Source: Glaciecola amylolytica (GTDB lineage: Bacteria > Bacteroidota > Bacteroidia > Flavobacteriales_D > Crocinitomicaceae). From it: a stretch of 64,000 bases of DNA. Positions within the stretch are counted from its first letter, which is position 1; every line of letters begins with the position of its first letter. The DNA is taken from the NCBI GenBank assembly GCA_003856375.1, contig CP034120.1, forward strand, positions 4,335,501-4,399,500, given 5' to 3'. The notes under the pieces were generated by a model, which was not told the DNA's origin, made no database searches, and saw nothing but the letters and a program-made list of their open reading frames with translations. The translations under genes and the position numbers were made by a program. Below, one piece after another: positions 26,126 through 33,749 of the stretch.

Positions 26126-27670
26126 TTATCGAAGCCAGTCTGCGCGTAATTTCTGCTGCTCCGGAGTACTGTTTTCTACTTCCGAGATCCGACCGTTTAC
26201 CACTTTCAATCCTGCTTTCAGCAATAGTTCCTCCAAAGGAAGAGCCTCTGTTCCCTCGATGTATTTTGCAATAAAGGCTTCAAGTTCTTTAAAACCGGTC
26301 ATACTTACGATTTCCGCGAAAAGTTTATCATCTTCAAACGGTTTTCCCTGACCGTAACGATCGGTGAGTTGCAGCACCAAATCCTTTACACCGTATTTCC
26401 CGCCGGATAATTCCCGAAGCTTGATATCCAGACACAAGTTGATCAAAGCACCTTTCAGGTAAACGTTGTAATACTCGTTTTGCATTTCCATCGGATGAAG
26501 GCTCAGGTCTGTGATGGCAAGATTCGGATCGAACTCTTTCATAACCGCCATTTTTTCTTCTACGGTATTAAAAAATTCCTTTTCTGTTTTCAAGCCGGTT
26601 TTCACGGGCATATGCATGGTGAAGTATTCCGTCATTCCTTCGTACAACCACAAATGTTTCGAAAATTTCGGATCGTTATAGTCGTAATTTTCAATTTCGT
26701 GTGAGTGTAAACCCAATGGCATCAGAGTATGGAAGAACTCGTGACTGGCGATTCCGTAAATGTTTTGCCGGATAGTTTCGATATCCAGCGGCATGTACAA
26801 CAAAATCAGTGTTGAATTGGAATGCTCCAGACCATCTCCGATTAAATGATTGCGGTTCGTTGCAAGATGATGGTAAATCAGAAAAGTATAGTGGTCTACC
26901 GGCAATTTGTTGTTCAGGTATTTGGTCTGCGCAATCAAAAGCGGACGAATGTATTCAGCGATATCTTTGGAAATGGGTTTCCCCGAAGTAGAATGACAAG
27001 CAACTTCTACGGAAATTCCCGGCAGGTGAATCATGGTGGTGTCGGGAAGCGCATACAAAATCGGATTGTCGACAAGTTGGTGGTAATTCTCCGCAGAGAA
27101 CAAATCCAAATTTGGTTTTACCACTTTTTTCAGACTCGTTGCAGGATACAAATTGATTCCTTTTTGAATGCTGACTTTGACAGGGTGATTGATATGTCCG
27201 CGGAAATAACCGAAAAGGCTGTTTGGGGTAATGACCAGCGAACTGTCACTGAATGAGCTTGCCGCAGACCGGTAAAAACCGTATTCCATTTTGTCGTCAA
27301 AAGCTTCCCATGCATCATCTACCAGATAAGAAACTCCGGCGATCTTTTTGGCGTCGTAAATCTTCCAGGTATTCAGATCCGTTTGTTCTGATCTGAGTTT
27401 CTTTCCTTTTTTGTCGAAAACCTCGAAATACGAAATGTATTGCCCGAAATTCATCGCTCCATAGATTCCCGGAACGATCTTCGGAAAGCAATAAGTGAGC
27501 GTGTCTTCTGAAAAACCACTGATTTTTAAGCGAACAGAAAGCTTATCATCCGAAAGATTTTTAATGCTTGTTTCGTAGCGATATTCGATCTGTTTTGTTT
27601 GTCCGTAAACGGGTTGACAAATCCCCGCGAAAACCGCAAAAGTCAAAAGAAAAAAAGCCGCTCTGTTCAT
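26126..27670 (-). CDS. M61 family peptidase (glycyl aminopeptidase-like)
   Basis: 514 aa. Signal peptide MNRAAFFLLTFAVFAGICQPVYG. An N-terminal beta-sandwich (residues ~25-170) precedes the zinc site IASHEFFHTLMPLGLHS (H-E-x-x-H) with the third ligand in HLWLYEGMTEYF. The C-terminal PDZ domain seen in many M61 enzymes appears to be short or missing: after ~residue 400 only FKELEAFIAKYIEG and a short tail (LPLEELLLKAGL) remain. It likely acts on peptides in the periplasm. An ECF sigma factor gene lies 61 bases upstream on the same strand. Confidence 0.88.
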   Translation of the reverse strand: MNRAAFFLLTFAVFAGICQPVYGQTKQIEYRYETSIKNLSDDKLSVRLKISGFSEDTLTYCFPKIVPGIYGAMNFGQYISYFEVFDKKGKKLRSEQTDLNTWKIYDAKKIAGVSYLVDDAWEAFDDKMEYGFYRSAASSFSDSSLVITPNSLFGYFRGHINHPVKVSIQKGINLYPATSLKKVVKPNLDLFSAENYHQLVDNPILYALPDTTMIHLPGISVEVACHSTSGKPISKDIAEYIRPLLIAQTKYLNNKLPVDHYTFLIYHHLATNRNHLIGDGLEHSNSTLILLYMPLDIETIRQNIYGIASHEFFHTLMPLGLHSHEIENYDYNDPKFSKHLWLYEGMTEYFTMHMPVKTGLKTEKEFFNTVEEKMAVMKEFDPNLAITDLSLHPMEMQNEYYNVYLKGALINLCLDIKLRELSGGKYGVKDLVLQLTDRYGQGKPFEDDKLFAEIVSMTGFKELEAFIAKYIEGTEALPLEELLLKAGLKVVNGRISEVENSTPEQQKLRADWLR

Positions 27671-27731
27671 CCGTTTTGTTTGAAAAGTTATCTCTTAGAC
27701 GGCTGATGTGCAAATAAGTTACATGAAAAAA

Positions 27732-28391
27732 TCAATGAACCGGTGCATTCTTTTGAATTTCCAGCATCACAAAATTCACGATCCGGTCGCAGCGGATGAG
27801 GTTGAAATCAAAGAGCTGCTGAGGTTTGTAATAAGTGCTCAATTCTCTTTGCAGCATTTCTTTTGCGCGTTTCAAACGAACCTTAACGTTGGATTCGCTG
27901 ATGTTCAGGACGTTCATCGTTTCCAAAGTACTCATCTCCTCAATTTCCCGCATGACGAAAACAAGCCGGTACTTTTCAGGTAAGCCGGAAACCGATTTTT
28001 CCAATAATGATTTTAGTTCTTTGTTCATGAGATTTGTTAATGGAGTATCCGAATGATTGGTTTCTTTTTGAAGTAAAACAAGTTCTTGTTGTTTTGCCCG
28101 TTTCTTGAGATACAACAAACTTTCATTGATCAGAATCCGTGTTATCCAGGTTCCGAAACCGGATTTATGTTGAAAATTTCGAAGTTGCAGGTACGCATTG
28201 AGATAGGCTGTTTGCATGACATCTTCAACGGCCATGTCGTCTTTGATGATGGAAATACTGATGCGGTACAAACGCTGATTGAATTTACGCATCAGATCCG
28301 CATACAAATGTGTTTCGCCCTTTAATATCCGATCTACCAACTCTTCATCGCTCAGGAATGAGGTTTCTTCTGAATGGTTCTGCAGCTTCAT
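27732..28391 (-). CDS. ECF-type RNA polymerase sigma factor
   Basis: 219 aa. Region 2 is at residues ~15-85 (ELVDRILKGETHLYADLMRKF; VEDVMQTAYLNAYLQLRNF) and region 4 at ~140-195 (LPEKYRLVFVMREIEEMSTLETMNVLNISESNVKVRLKRAKEML). There is no adjacent anti-sigma factor gene with a membrane segment, contrary to the usual arrangement; the next gene on the strand is the M61 peptidase. It directs RNA polymerase to a set of unknown promoters. Start ATG at 28391 fits the family. Confidence 0.9.
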   Translation of the reverse strand: MKLQNHSEETSFLSDEELVDRILKGETHLYADLMRKFNQRLYRISISIIKDDMAVEDVMQTAYLNAYLQLRNFQHKSGFGTWITRILINESLLYLKKRAKQQELVLLQKETNHSDTPLTNLMNKELKSLLEKSVSGLPEKYRLVFVMREIEEMSTLETMNVLNISESNVKVRLKRAKEMLQRELSTYYKPQQLFDFNLIRCDRIVNFVMLEIQKNAPVH

Positions 28392-28536
28392 TGAAAATTC
28401 GTTTTACGTAATATTACTCATTACTACAGAGTATCGAAAACAAAAAGGGTTACAAAAAATTGCGAATTGCGAATTCAATTTTTTGTAACCTTTTCAACGC
28501 TGATGTCTCCAATGATGAAACAATAATTCAAATCAG

Positions 28537-28923
28537 ATGGAAAATTCAACAAGAACATTCAGAGAAGTTCAGATCCTTTTAAAATTTACGTACGGAATTA
28601 TTCCGATTGTTGCAGGTGCCGACAAGTTTTCAAACCTGATCACAGATTGGTCGAAATACCTGGATCCGACTCTTGCAGAAACACTGCCCTTCAGCGCAGC
28701 TACTTTTATGGCCATTGTCGGAATCATTGAAATATGTGCCGGAATCCTGGTTTTCTTTCAACCTCAGAGAGGAGCGTATCTCGTATCTGCCTGGTTGGTC
28801 TTGATTGCATTGAGTTTATTGATCAGTGGAAATTACCTGGATGTTGCCGTAAGAGATCTGGCAATGGCGATCGGTGCTTTTTCCCTTGGACGCATTTCCG
28901 GAATCAAAGGGTTCAATAACTAA
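28537..28923 (+). CDS. DoxX-like small membrane protein
   Basis: 128 aa with four hydrophobic segments (residues ~12-30, 52-75, 82-100, 104-120). The first contains the DoxX-like stretch LKFTYGIIPIVAGADKF, and the loop between the second and third has FFQPQRGAY. Function is unknown. It ends 20 bases before folE on the same strand and is likely cotranscribed. Confidence 0.72.
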   Translation: MENSTRTFREVQILLKFTYGIIPIVAGADKFSNLITDWSKYLDPTLAETLPFSAATFMAIVGIIEICAGILVFFQPQRGAYLVSAWLVLIALSLLISGNYLDVAVRDLAMAIGAFSLGRISGIKGFNN

Positions 28924-28943
28924 TCGATGCAAAAGTAGAATCT

Positions 28944-29627
28944 ATGAAACAGAACGAAACAGTATCAGATACATTGGAAATTGAAACGAATGACCTGATA
29001 GGAGAAGAGCACATCGGAACGTCTTACGATACTCCGTTGCGGGAAGATGCTTTTCTCCTTACGGACGAAGAGAAGATTCAACACATTTCACATCATTTCC
29101 GGAAAATTATGGAAACGCTGGGTTTGGATCTCACAGACGACAGCTTACAGGGAACTCCGGGAAGAGTGGCTAAAATGTTTGTCAATGAAATTTTCAGTGG
29201 TCTCGATCCGAAAAACAAACCGGCAATTGCACTTTTTGAAAACAAATACGGATTCCGGCAAATGCTGGTTGAAAAGGATATCACGCTTTATTCCAATTGC
29301 GAACACCATTTTGTGCCGATCATCGGAAAGGTTCACATCGGATACATTTCATCCGGTAAAGTGATCGGACTCTCCAAGCTGAACCGCATTGTTCATTATT
29401 ATGCGCAGAGACCACAGGTTCAGGAACGTCTGAACATTCAAATTGCCAATGAGTTAAAATCTGTTTTGGGAACGGAGGATGTAGCCGTTGTCATCGATGC
29501 GGTTCATTTGTGTGTTTCATCAAGAGGAATCCGGGATACGAACAGCAGTACGATTACTTCGCAGTATTCCGGAGCATTTTTAGAAGAAGGAACAAAAAAG
29601 GAGTTTCTAAGTTATCTTAAAACATAA
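28944..29627 (+). CDS. folE: GTP cyclohydrolase I
   Basis: 227 aa. After a non-conserved ~45-residue N-terminus the catalytic core shows the zinc-binding CEHHFVPIIGKVHIGYI, KLNRIVHYYAQRPQVQERL, and the second zinc Cys in HLCVSSRGI. It turns GTP into 7,8-dihydroneopterin triphosphate, the first step of folate and biopterin synthesis. The acidic N-terminal extension is common in Bacteroidota enzymes. ATG at 28944. Confidence 0.95.
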   Translation: MKQNETVSDTLEIETNDLIGEEHIGTSYDTPLREDAFLLTDEEKIQHISHHFRKIMETLGLDLTDDSLQGTPGRVAKMFVNEIFSGLDPKNKPAIALFENKYGFRQMLVEKDITLYSNCEHHFVPIIGKVHIGYISSGKVIGLSKLNRIVHYYAQRPQVQERLNIQIANELKSVLGTEDVAVVIDAVHLCVSSRGIRDTNSSTITSQYSGAFLEEGTKKEFLSYLKT

Positions 29628-29718
29628 TTCTTTTCAATGAATTGAATAACAGTTTGTTAAGTGTTTGTTTGGGGAGAATTCCCCCGGATCACTCAATAAA
29701 ATTCCCCCTACCGGTTAG

Positions 29719-29752
29719 TTATACCCGTTTTTTTATTGGAGTATTTCTACTC
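29719..29752 (+). promoter_or_regulatory. Bipartite regulatory box A, upstream of the 122-aa gene
   Basis: TTATACCCGTTTTTTT (29719-29734), then GTATTTCTACTC (29741-29752). The same two parts occur at 30370 and 30853. GTATTTCTAC starts 35 bases before a weak -7-like element (GACATTTA, 29776-29783), the position of an activator site. Confidence 0.55.
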
Positions 29753-29775
29753 TGAAATAATCGATTGATTATCAG

Positions 29776-29869
29776 GACATTTACAGATGTAATATTACAG
29801 CATTTGTGACGTGGAGCCTGATACCATATAATGAAACGGGGCGAAATCCGAAAAGCCATATGAGTAGGA
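29776..29869 (+). promoter_or_regulatory. Promoter/leader region A with the conserved GAAAAGCC-ATGAGTAGGA segment
   Basis: It starts with the weak -7 element, followed by CAGATGTAATATTA. The end at 29838-29869 (GGCGAAATCCGAAAAGCC, two bases, ATGAGTAGGA) is nearly identical to 30493-30522. The ATG in the motif opens a nine-codon ORF that stops three bases before the ATG at 29893. It may be a structured leader or a leader peptide; I cannot assign it to a known riboswitch class. Confidence 0.45.
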
Positions 29870-29892
29870 AAACATGCAAAAAATATTGAATC

Positions 29893-30261
29893 ATGGGATT
29901 TTATGGAAAAGAGCCGGTTGATCCGGCAAAAACAAAAGCAACTTATTTGTGGACCGGATTAGGAACTCCGGGAATATTTATCATTGAAGTTCAGGGAGAC
30001 GCACCGAACTATTCATACGGATTCAGTTTGGTACGTGATACGCACTTTGTTGGCGGACTGAAAATTGATTCTATGGGATGGACTGGGCCTTTGGGGGCAG
30101 GAACTACTCCGTATAAATCAAGAGGTTCATTTCCGGGACAGTACGTTTCCAAGATTGTGATCTCAGGATCGAACGGAGATTTCGTGATCCCTGTTGAAGA
30201 GATTGCACACGATCAGGTAGATAACTTCGTGAAATCAAAAGTTGAGCAAGTACTTTCATAG
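29893..30261 (+). CDS. 122-aa protein of unknown function, candidate target of the adjacent two-component system
   Basis: No signal peptide or membrane segment. It begins MGFYGKEPVDPAKTKATYLW, has a Gly-rich beta-type middle (GLGTPGIFIIEVQGDAPNYS; MGWTGPLGAGTTPYKSRGSF) and finishes with a helix (IAHDQVDNFVKSKVEQVL). I recognise no family. It forms a separate unit: upstream box A, conserved leader, and a strong terminator 20 bases after its stop. Sharing box and leader with the next transcript and the box with the kinase/regulator operon suggests joint control. Confidence 0.7.
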   Translation: MGFYGKEPVDPAKTKATYLWTGLGTPGIFIIEVQGDAPNYSYGFSLVRDTHFVGGLKIDSMGWTGPLGAGTTPYKSRGSFPGQYVSKIVISGSNGDFVIPVEEIAHDQVDNFVKSKVEQVLS

Positions 30262-30280
30262 TACCTTTTAAAAATCGTGA

Positions 30281-30316
30281 AAGCCTGTTTGTTCATCAGA
30301 ACGAACGGGCTTTTTT
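30281..30316 (+). terminator. Terminator of the 122-aa gene
   Basis: 14-bp stem (AAGCCTGTTTGTTC / GAACGAACGGGCTT, two G-U pairs), loop ATCA, then six T. Confidence 0.9.
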
Positions 30317-30369
30317 ATTTCTGTCGATAAAGCATGGTGATTTATCTGTAACAAGGCAGAACCCCGTAA

Positions 30370-30404
30370 TTATACCTGTTTTTGTGAATAAGGTATTTCT
30401 ACCC
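30370..30404 (+). promoter_or_regulatory. Bipartite regulatory box B
   Basis: TTATACCTGTTTTTG (30370-30384), then GGTATTTCTACCC (30392-30404). GTATTTCTAC starts 35 bases before CAGATTTG (30428-30435), a one-mismatch -7 element, exactly as in box A. Confidence 0.55.
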
Positions 30405-30427
30405 TTAAATCCGTTTGGGATTCTTTC

Positions 30428-30746
30428 CAGATTTGCAGATGTAAAATTAGCAGTGGTTTTCAGTGGAATCCGTCTCCACTTTAAAAAACGGAGGCGGAAT
30501 CCGAAAAGCCAAATGAGTAGGATTGAAATGACATTTTTGTTTTACCAATTCACTGGAAAAGAAAACGTAGCGCAATAGGAATTTGATAATTCCGATACAG
30601 CTGAAGATAGATAAATGTATGACGGAAGATTCAAGGGTTTCGTCGGAATGAATTACGCTTCTTGTTTCCTCTTCATTAAAAAGAGTCAACAGATTTTCAA
30701 AGTCAAAAAGCGTTTTCCTTGAGAAATGGGAAACGCTTTTTCTTTT
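30428..30746 (+). ncRNA. Putative short transcript with conserved leader and no clear gene
   Basis: It is delimited by a box-B promoter (-7 element 30428-30435) and a terminator (stem AAAAAGCGTTT / AAACGCTTTTT at 30705-30741 with a T run). It contains the conserved segment 30492-30522, which here can pair upstream (CCGTCTCC with GGAGGCGG). The ATGAGTAGGA start opens a 21-codon ORF ending in TAG at ~30578; a larger protein is absent. It could be a small RNA, a small-peptide gene, or a decayed copy of the neighbouring unit. Confidence 0.45.
30705..30746 (+). terminator. Terminator closing the short transcript
   Basis: 11-bp perfect stem AAAAAGCGTTT / AAACGCTTTTT extended by a few pairs towards the loop, followed by CTTTT. 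Confidence 0.85.
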
Positions 30747-30845
30747 GTAATGGACTATTCCGTTTTCCCTTTAATAGACCGAAGCAGATGGTTGAATTGT
30801 TTGTTTTAACAAACGGTTAGATTTATCTGTTTCTTTTGCTTTTTG

Positions 30846-30883
30846 CAGGTATTTATACCTGTTTTTTGAAAAGTATCTGTAAG
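30846..30883 (+). promoter_or_regulatory. Bipartite regulatory box C, upstream of the kinase/regulator operon
   Basis: CAGGTAT-TT-ATACCTG (30846-30861) is a perfect 7-2-7 inverted repeat, the geometry of NarL-family sites. It runs into GTTTTTTG and GTATCTGTAAG (30873-30883), paralleling boxes A and B. GTATCTG starts 29 bases before the -7 element at 30902. Confidence 0.55.
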
Positions 30884-30901
30884 ATAAGTGGAAGTTTTGT
30901 A

Positions 30902-30909
30902 TAGATTTG
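30902..30909 (+). promoter_or_regulatory. -7 element (TAGATTTG) for the kinase/regulator operon
   Basis: Exact TAnnTTTG match, leaving a ~60-base leader before the ATG at 30976. Confidence 0.55.
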
Positions 30910-30975
30910 ATTCGAATTTCTAAGAGTTAGAAATTTCAATTTTTAAATTATTCTTGATAAAAACGACTTGAAATT

Positions 30976-31473
30976 ATGAAAAAGACAATTTTGATCGCAT
31001 CCGTGCTTCTGAATGTGGTATTGGCAATTTTGGTAATCATTCCTTTGACTTCAAAAGAAGAAGTAGCGAAAGAAGAAGTAAAGGACACAGTGCACAAGTA
31101 TTATTCAAGTAATACCGCAAATGAAGTCAATATCAATGCTGCAATTGATAATTTGGAGAACTTACATAATTACGATACTTTGCTTAGAGCATACACAATC
31201 TCTGCAAGAGATATGATGCAGGTAATGGGTATGGATACAACTAAAAAACCTCGATATACAAGCTGCAGAGCCTATTTAGGATTAGATACCATAGGGAATT
31301 TCAGAATGTTCCTTACACCGATTAAAGATAGCAGAGATGTCTTTTTTAATCCGACCAGTACCCTTGCAGGACCTGCGAAATCGACCAGCTATGTTTTGGA
31401 CTTAATTGCACCTTGTCCGAATACATGTGATTACTCAAGCCCATTATATACGTTTGTTAAACCGAAACCTTGA
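30976..31473 (+). CDS. Membrane-anchored periplasmic protein, first gene of a two-component operon
   Basis: 165 aa. One N-terminal hydrophobic segment (KKTILIASVLLNVVLAILVIIPL, residues ~2-24) acts as signal anchor. Residues ~25-165 are outside, with a Lys/Glu-rich linker and a C-terminal region holding three cysteines (TSCRAYLG, APCPNTCDY). No family is recognised. Its stop overlaps the TTG start of the next gene (TTGA), so translation is coupled. Position at the head of a membrane protein-kinase-regulator operon suggests a sensor accessory or a substrate of the response. Confidence 0.72.
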   Translation: MKKTILIASVLLNVVLAILVIIPLTSKEEVAKEEVKDTVHKYYSSNTANEVNINAAIDNLENLHNYDTLLRAYTISARDMMQVMGMDTTKKPRYTSCRAYLGLDTIGNFRMFLTPIKDSRDVFFNPTSTLAGPAKSTSYVLDLIAPCPNTCDYSSPLYTFVKPKP

Positions 31474-32120
31474 TCAATACAAAGTTCATTTTAATATTAT
31501 TTCACCTTCCACTATTCGCTATTGCACTCTATGCCTTAGGGATATGGAAGAGGCTGAAACCGGAACTGAAAGTTCTTGCGTGGTATTTGGTGCTTACCGG
31601 AGTTTTACAAATCATTTCTTTAGTGCTTTGGTTTCTCCATGTAAACAACTTACCGATCCTGCATTTTTTAGTTCCCTTGCGTTTTGTTTTATTGGTTTTT
31701 ATGTATAAAAGCATCCTGAGCGGCTATGTCCGCTCTTGGGTGCTTGATACACTAATGGTGGGTTTTTGCGCATTTTCGATCTTAAACACACTGTTTTTTG
31801 ACCCCTGGGATACCTTCAATTCCAATGCAATGACCGTAGAAAGCATTCTGATGATTATTCTGTCCTTGTCGACCTACGTTTTTCTGATGGATAAACGGAT
31901 GACCGAACATTTGAAAAATTATCTGCGCTCAGCGGAATTGATGAATTCAGGAGTCTTCATTTATTACACCTCGTCTCTCCTCCTGACGTATTTCGGAAAG
32001 TATATCATTCAGGTTATAAATCCTGAATTGAGTCGCTATACTTGGATTATACATGGAATTTTTTCCGTAATTATGTACTGTTACTTCTGGAGAGCGTTAT
32101 GGAAACAGAACACCACATAA
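31470..32120 (+). CDS. Polytopic membrane protein (about seven segments) next to a histidine kinase
   Basis: 216 aa from the TTG at 31470 (INTKFILILFHLPLFAIALYALGIW). Hydrophobic segments at ~4-24, 34-56, 60-80, 88-105, 120-138, 155-175 and 186-206. It resembles the membrane halves that precede kinases in Bacteroidota and may be the sensor part of the kinase downstream, split into its own gene. It overlaps the preceding stop by four bases and the kinase start by 22. Confidence 0.72.
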   Translation: MINTKFILILFHLPLFAIALYALGIWKRLKPELKVLAWYLVLTGVLQIISLVLWFLHVNNLPILHFLVPLRFVLLVFMYKSILSGYVRSWVLDTLMVGFCAFSILNTLFFDPWDTFNSNAMTVESILMIILSLSTYVFLMDKRMTEHLKNYLRSAELMNSGVFIYYTSSLLLTYFGKYIIQVINPELSRYTWIIHGIFSVIMYCYFWRALWKQNTT

Positions 32121-32917
32121 CTTTCATTGAAACCTTGTTCCCTTTTGTAGGCATGGTTTTCCTGATTGCCGCAGGAGTGGTTTTCCTAACTCAGCAATTT
32201 CGTAAAAATCTCTACAGAGAGCAACTTAAGCAAGAAGCATTAAGAAATCAGCATCGATTGGAGTTGCTGCGATCCGGGATTTTGATTCAGGAACAGGAGC
32301 GAAAACGCATTGCTCAGGATATGCACGATGATCTCGGAGCAGTATTGTCCATTTCCAGAATGCACCTGCTTCAGGCCGAACGCAAATACGGTCATCTGGA
32401 TGAACAATTGGTTGCAGATCTGCAAAATGTAAGACAATTAACCGAAAGCTCTATTGAAAATATGCGCCGCATCAGTCATGAATTGATGCCGCCTCAGTTG
32501 GAACTCTTCGGAGTGATCCAAACCCTGGAAGCCGTTTGCGAACAATTGAACAATACCGGTAAAATCAGAAGTATTTTTTACGCAACGGAAGACATTCATT
32601 CATTTATGAAAGATGAATTGATCGATCTTACTTTGTATCGCGTTTGTATGGAATTGATCAACAATACGATCAAGCATGCCGAAGCAACAGAATTGAGAAT
32701 TACCATTACCGGTTCGGAAAAGGAAGTAAAGGTTCATTACGTTGATAACGGAAAAGGACTGCCTGCTGAAAGTTTCGGTAAAGGAGCAGGATTGAAGAAT
32801 ATTAAGAACAGACTACTATTTTTAGAGGGAGATATTTTGTTAGGTACGCAGCAGGAAGGTTTTCATGCTACGGTGAATCTCCCACTGCAATCGATAAAAG
32901 CTGAATTGGAAACATAA
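32099..32917 (+). CDS. Sensor histidine kinase, HisKA_3 type
   Basis: 272 aa from the ATG at 32099 (METEHHITFIETLF), preceded by GGAG; the longer frame from 32042 lies mostly inside the upstream gene. One membrane segment (residues ~13-33) is followed by a coiled-coil linker, the HisKA_3 dimerisation helix with the phospho-acceptor in RKRIAQDMHDDLGAVLS, and an HATPase domain with the N box LINNTIKHAEATEL and G box VDNGKGL. It has only one short membrane anchor, so signal detection probably depends on the preceding membrane protein. Partner of the regulator one base downstream. Confidence 0.92.
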   Translation: METEHHITFIETLFPFVGMVFLIAAGVVFLTQQFRKNLYREQLKQEALRNQHRLELLRSGILIQEQERKRIAQDMHDDLGAVLSISRMHLLQAERKYGHLDEQLVADLQNVRQLTESSIENMRRISHELMPPQLELFGVIQTLEAVCEQLNNTGKIRSIFYATEDIHSFMKDELIDLTLYRVCMELINNTIKHAEATELRITITGSEKEVKVHYVDNGKGLPAESFGKGAGLKNIKNRLLFLEGDILLGTQQEGFHATVNLPLQSIKAELET

Positions 32918-32918
32918 G

Positions 32919-33590
32919 ATGAAAGAACATATTACAATTGGATTGGTAGAAGATCAATTATTATTCAGGAATGGAATTAAAGCCATTTTGAATAGTTGGG
33001 ATGAACTGGAAGTCATTTTTGAATCCGGTGAAGGCTATTCTGTAATTGACCGCCTGCATGAAATGGAACGTACTCCGGATGTTATGCTCGTGGATCTCTC
33101 TCTCCCCGCTGATGGCAATAAAGCTTATTCAGGTGAACAATTGACAATTGATCTGGCGGAACACTTTCCGGAAATGAAAGTATTGATTCTATCAGGCTAC
33201 CAGGACGAACATTTTATAGCCCGCTTAATAGAAATCGGAGCGCATGGCTATTTGGTTAAAGACAGCGATCCTTTGGAGGTCTATCAGGCAATTACAACGA
33301 TTCATCAAAAAGGAGTGTATATCAATCAATTGGCTCTGAAAGCAATTCAGCGAAATTTCGGTAAACGAACAAAAAGTGTCGTTCAGACAAACTCCGATCT
33401 GACACGCCGCGAAATTGAAATTCTTCAGTTGACCTGTGAACAATATACCGCTGAAGAGATTGGCGAAAAACTCTACATCAGTGTAAAAACAGTGAACGGA
33501 CACCGTGCCAATCTTCTGCTGAAAACCGGTTCCAGAAATGCGGCCGGATTGGTTATGTACGCTGTCAAGAACGGTTTGGTGGATATTTGA
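32919..33590 (+). CDS. NarL/LuxR-family response regulator
   Basis: 223 aa. Receiver domain residues ~5-125, with the phosphorylated Asp in VMLVDLSLPADG and the conserved Lys in GYLVKDSDP. The LuxR-type HTH is at ~155-220 (LTRREIEILQLTCEQYTAEEIGEKLYISVKTVNGHRANLL). The receiver has a six-residue-long insertion after the Asp loop (PADGNKAYSGEQL), common in Bacteroidota members. It is one base downstream of the kinase gene. Boxes A, B and C are its most plausible binding sites, because box C has the 7-2-7 NarL layout, but this is inference. Confidence 0.92.
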   Translation: MKEHITIGLVEDQLLFRNGIKAILNSWDELEVIFESGEGYSVIDRLHEMERTPDVMLVDLSLPADGNKAYSGEQLTIDLAEHFPEMKVLILSGYQDEHFIARLIEIGAHGYLVKDSDPLEVYQAITTIHQKGVYINQLALKAIQRNFGKRTKSVVQTNSDLTRREIEILQLTCEQYTAEEIGEKLYISVKTVNGHRANLLLKTGSRNAAGLVMYAVKNGLVDI

Positions 33591-33717
33591 TACAACAAAC
33601 TGTGAGTGTTTAATAAAATAATTTCAAGAGCCTAATCAGTTGGAATTCAGTAATTCTGAATGAATACCTAAATCATACTACAGGGGTTTCTGTTCCCGGA
33701 TAAATTCTTTCGACTCC

Positions 33718-33749
33718 ATATGGCGGTGATTTAAGAGTCTCCGCCATAT
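33718..33749 (+). terminator. Inverted repeat, weak terminator candidate
   Basis: ATATGGCGG (33718-33726) and CCGCCATAT (33741-33749) form a 9-bp stem with a 14-base loop, 130 bases after the regulator stop. There is no long T run, so it may be a structured or operator element instead. Confidence 0.35.

Noticed and set aside
29838-30522. c-di-GMP-I (GEMM) riboswitch because of the GAAAAGCC segment
   Set aside because: Only a few bases resemble GCAAAGCC; the other conserved parts of that riboswitch are absent.
30384-30578. 64-residue ORF covering box B and the conserved leader
   Set aside because: It starts inside the regulatory box, before the expected transcription start, and its frame simply continues into the 21-codon ORF.
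33718-33749. Box similar to A-C before the hybrid kinase
   Set aside because: The inverted repeat has a different sequence; neither TTATACC nor GTATTTCTAC is present.
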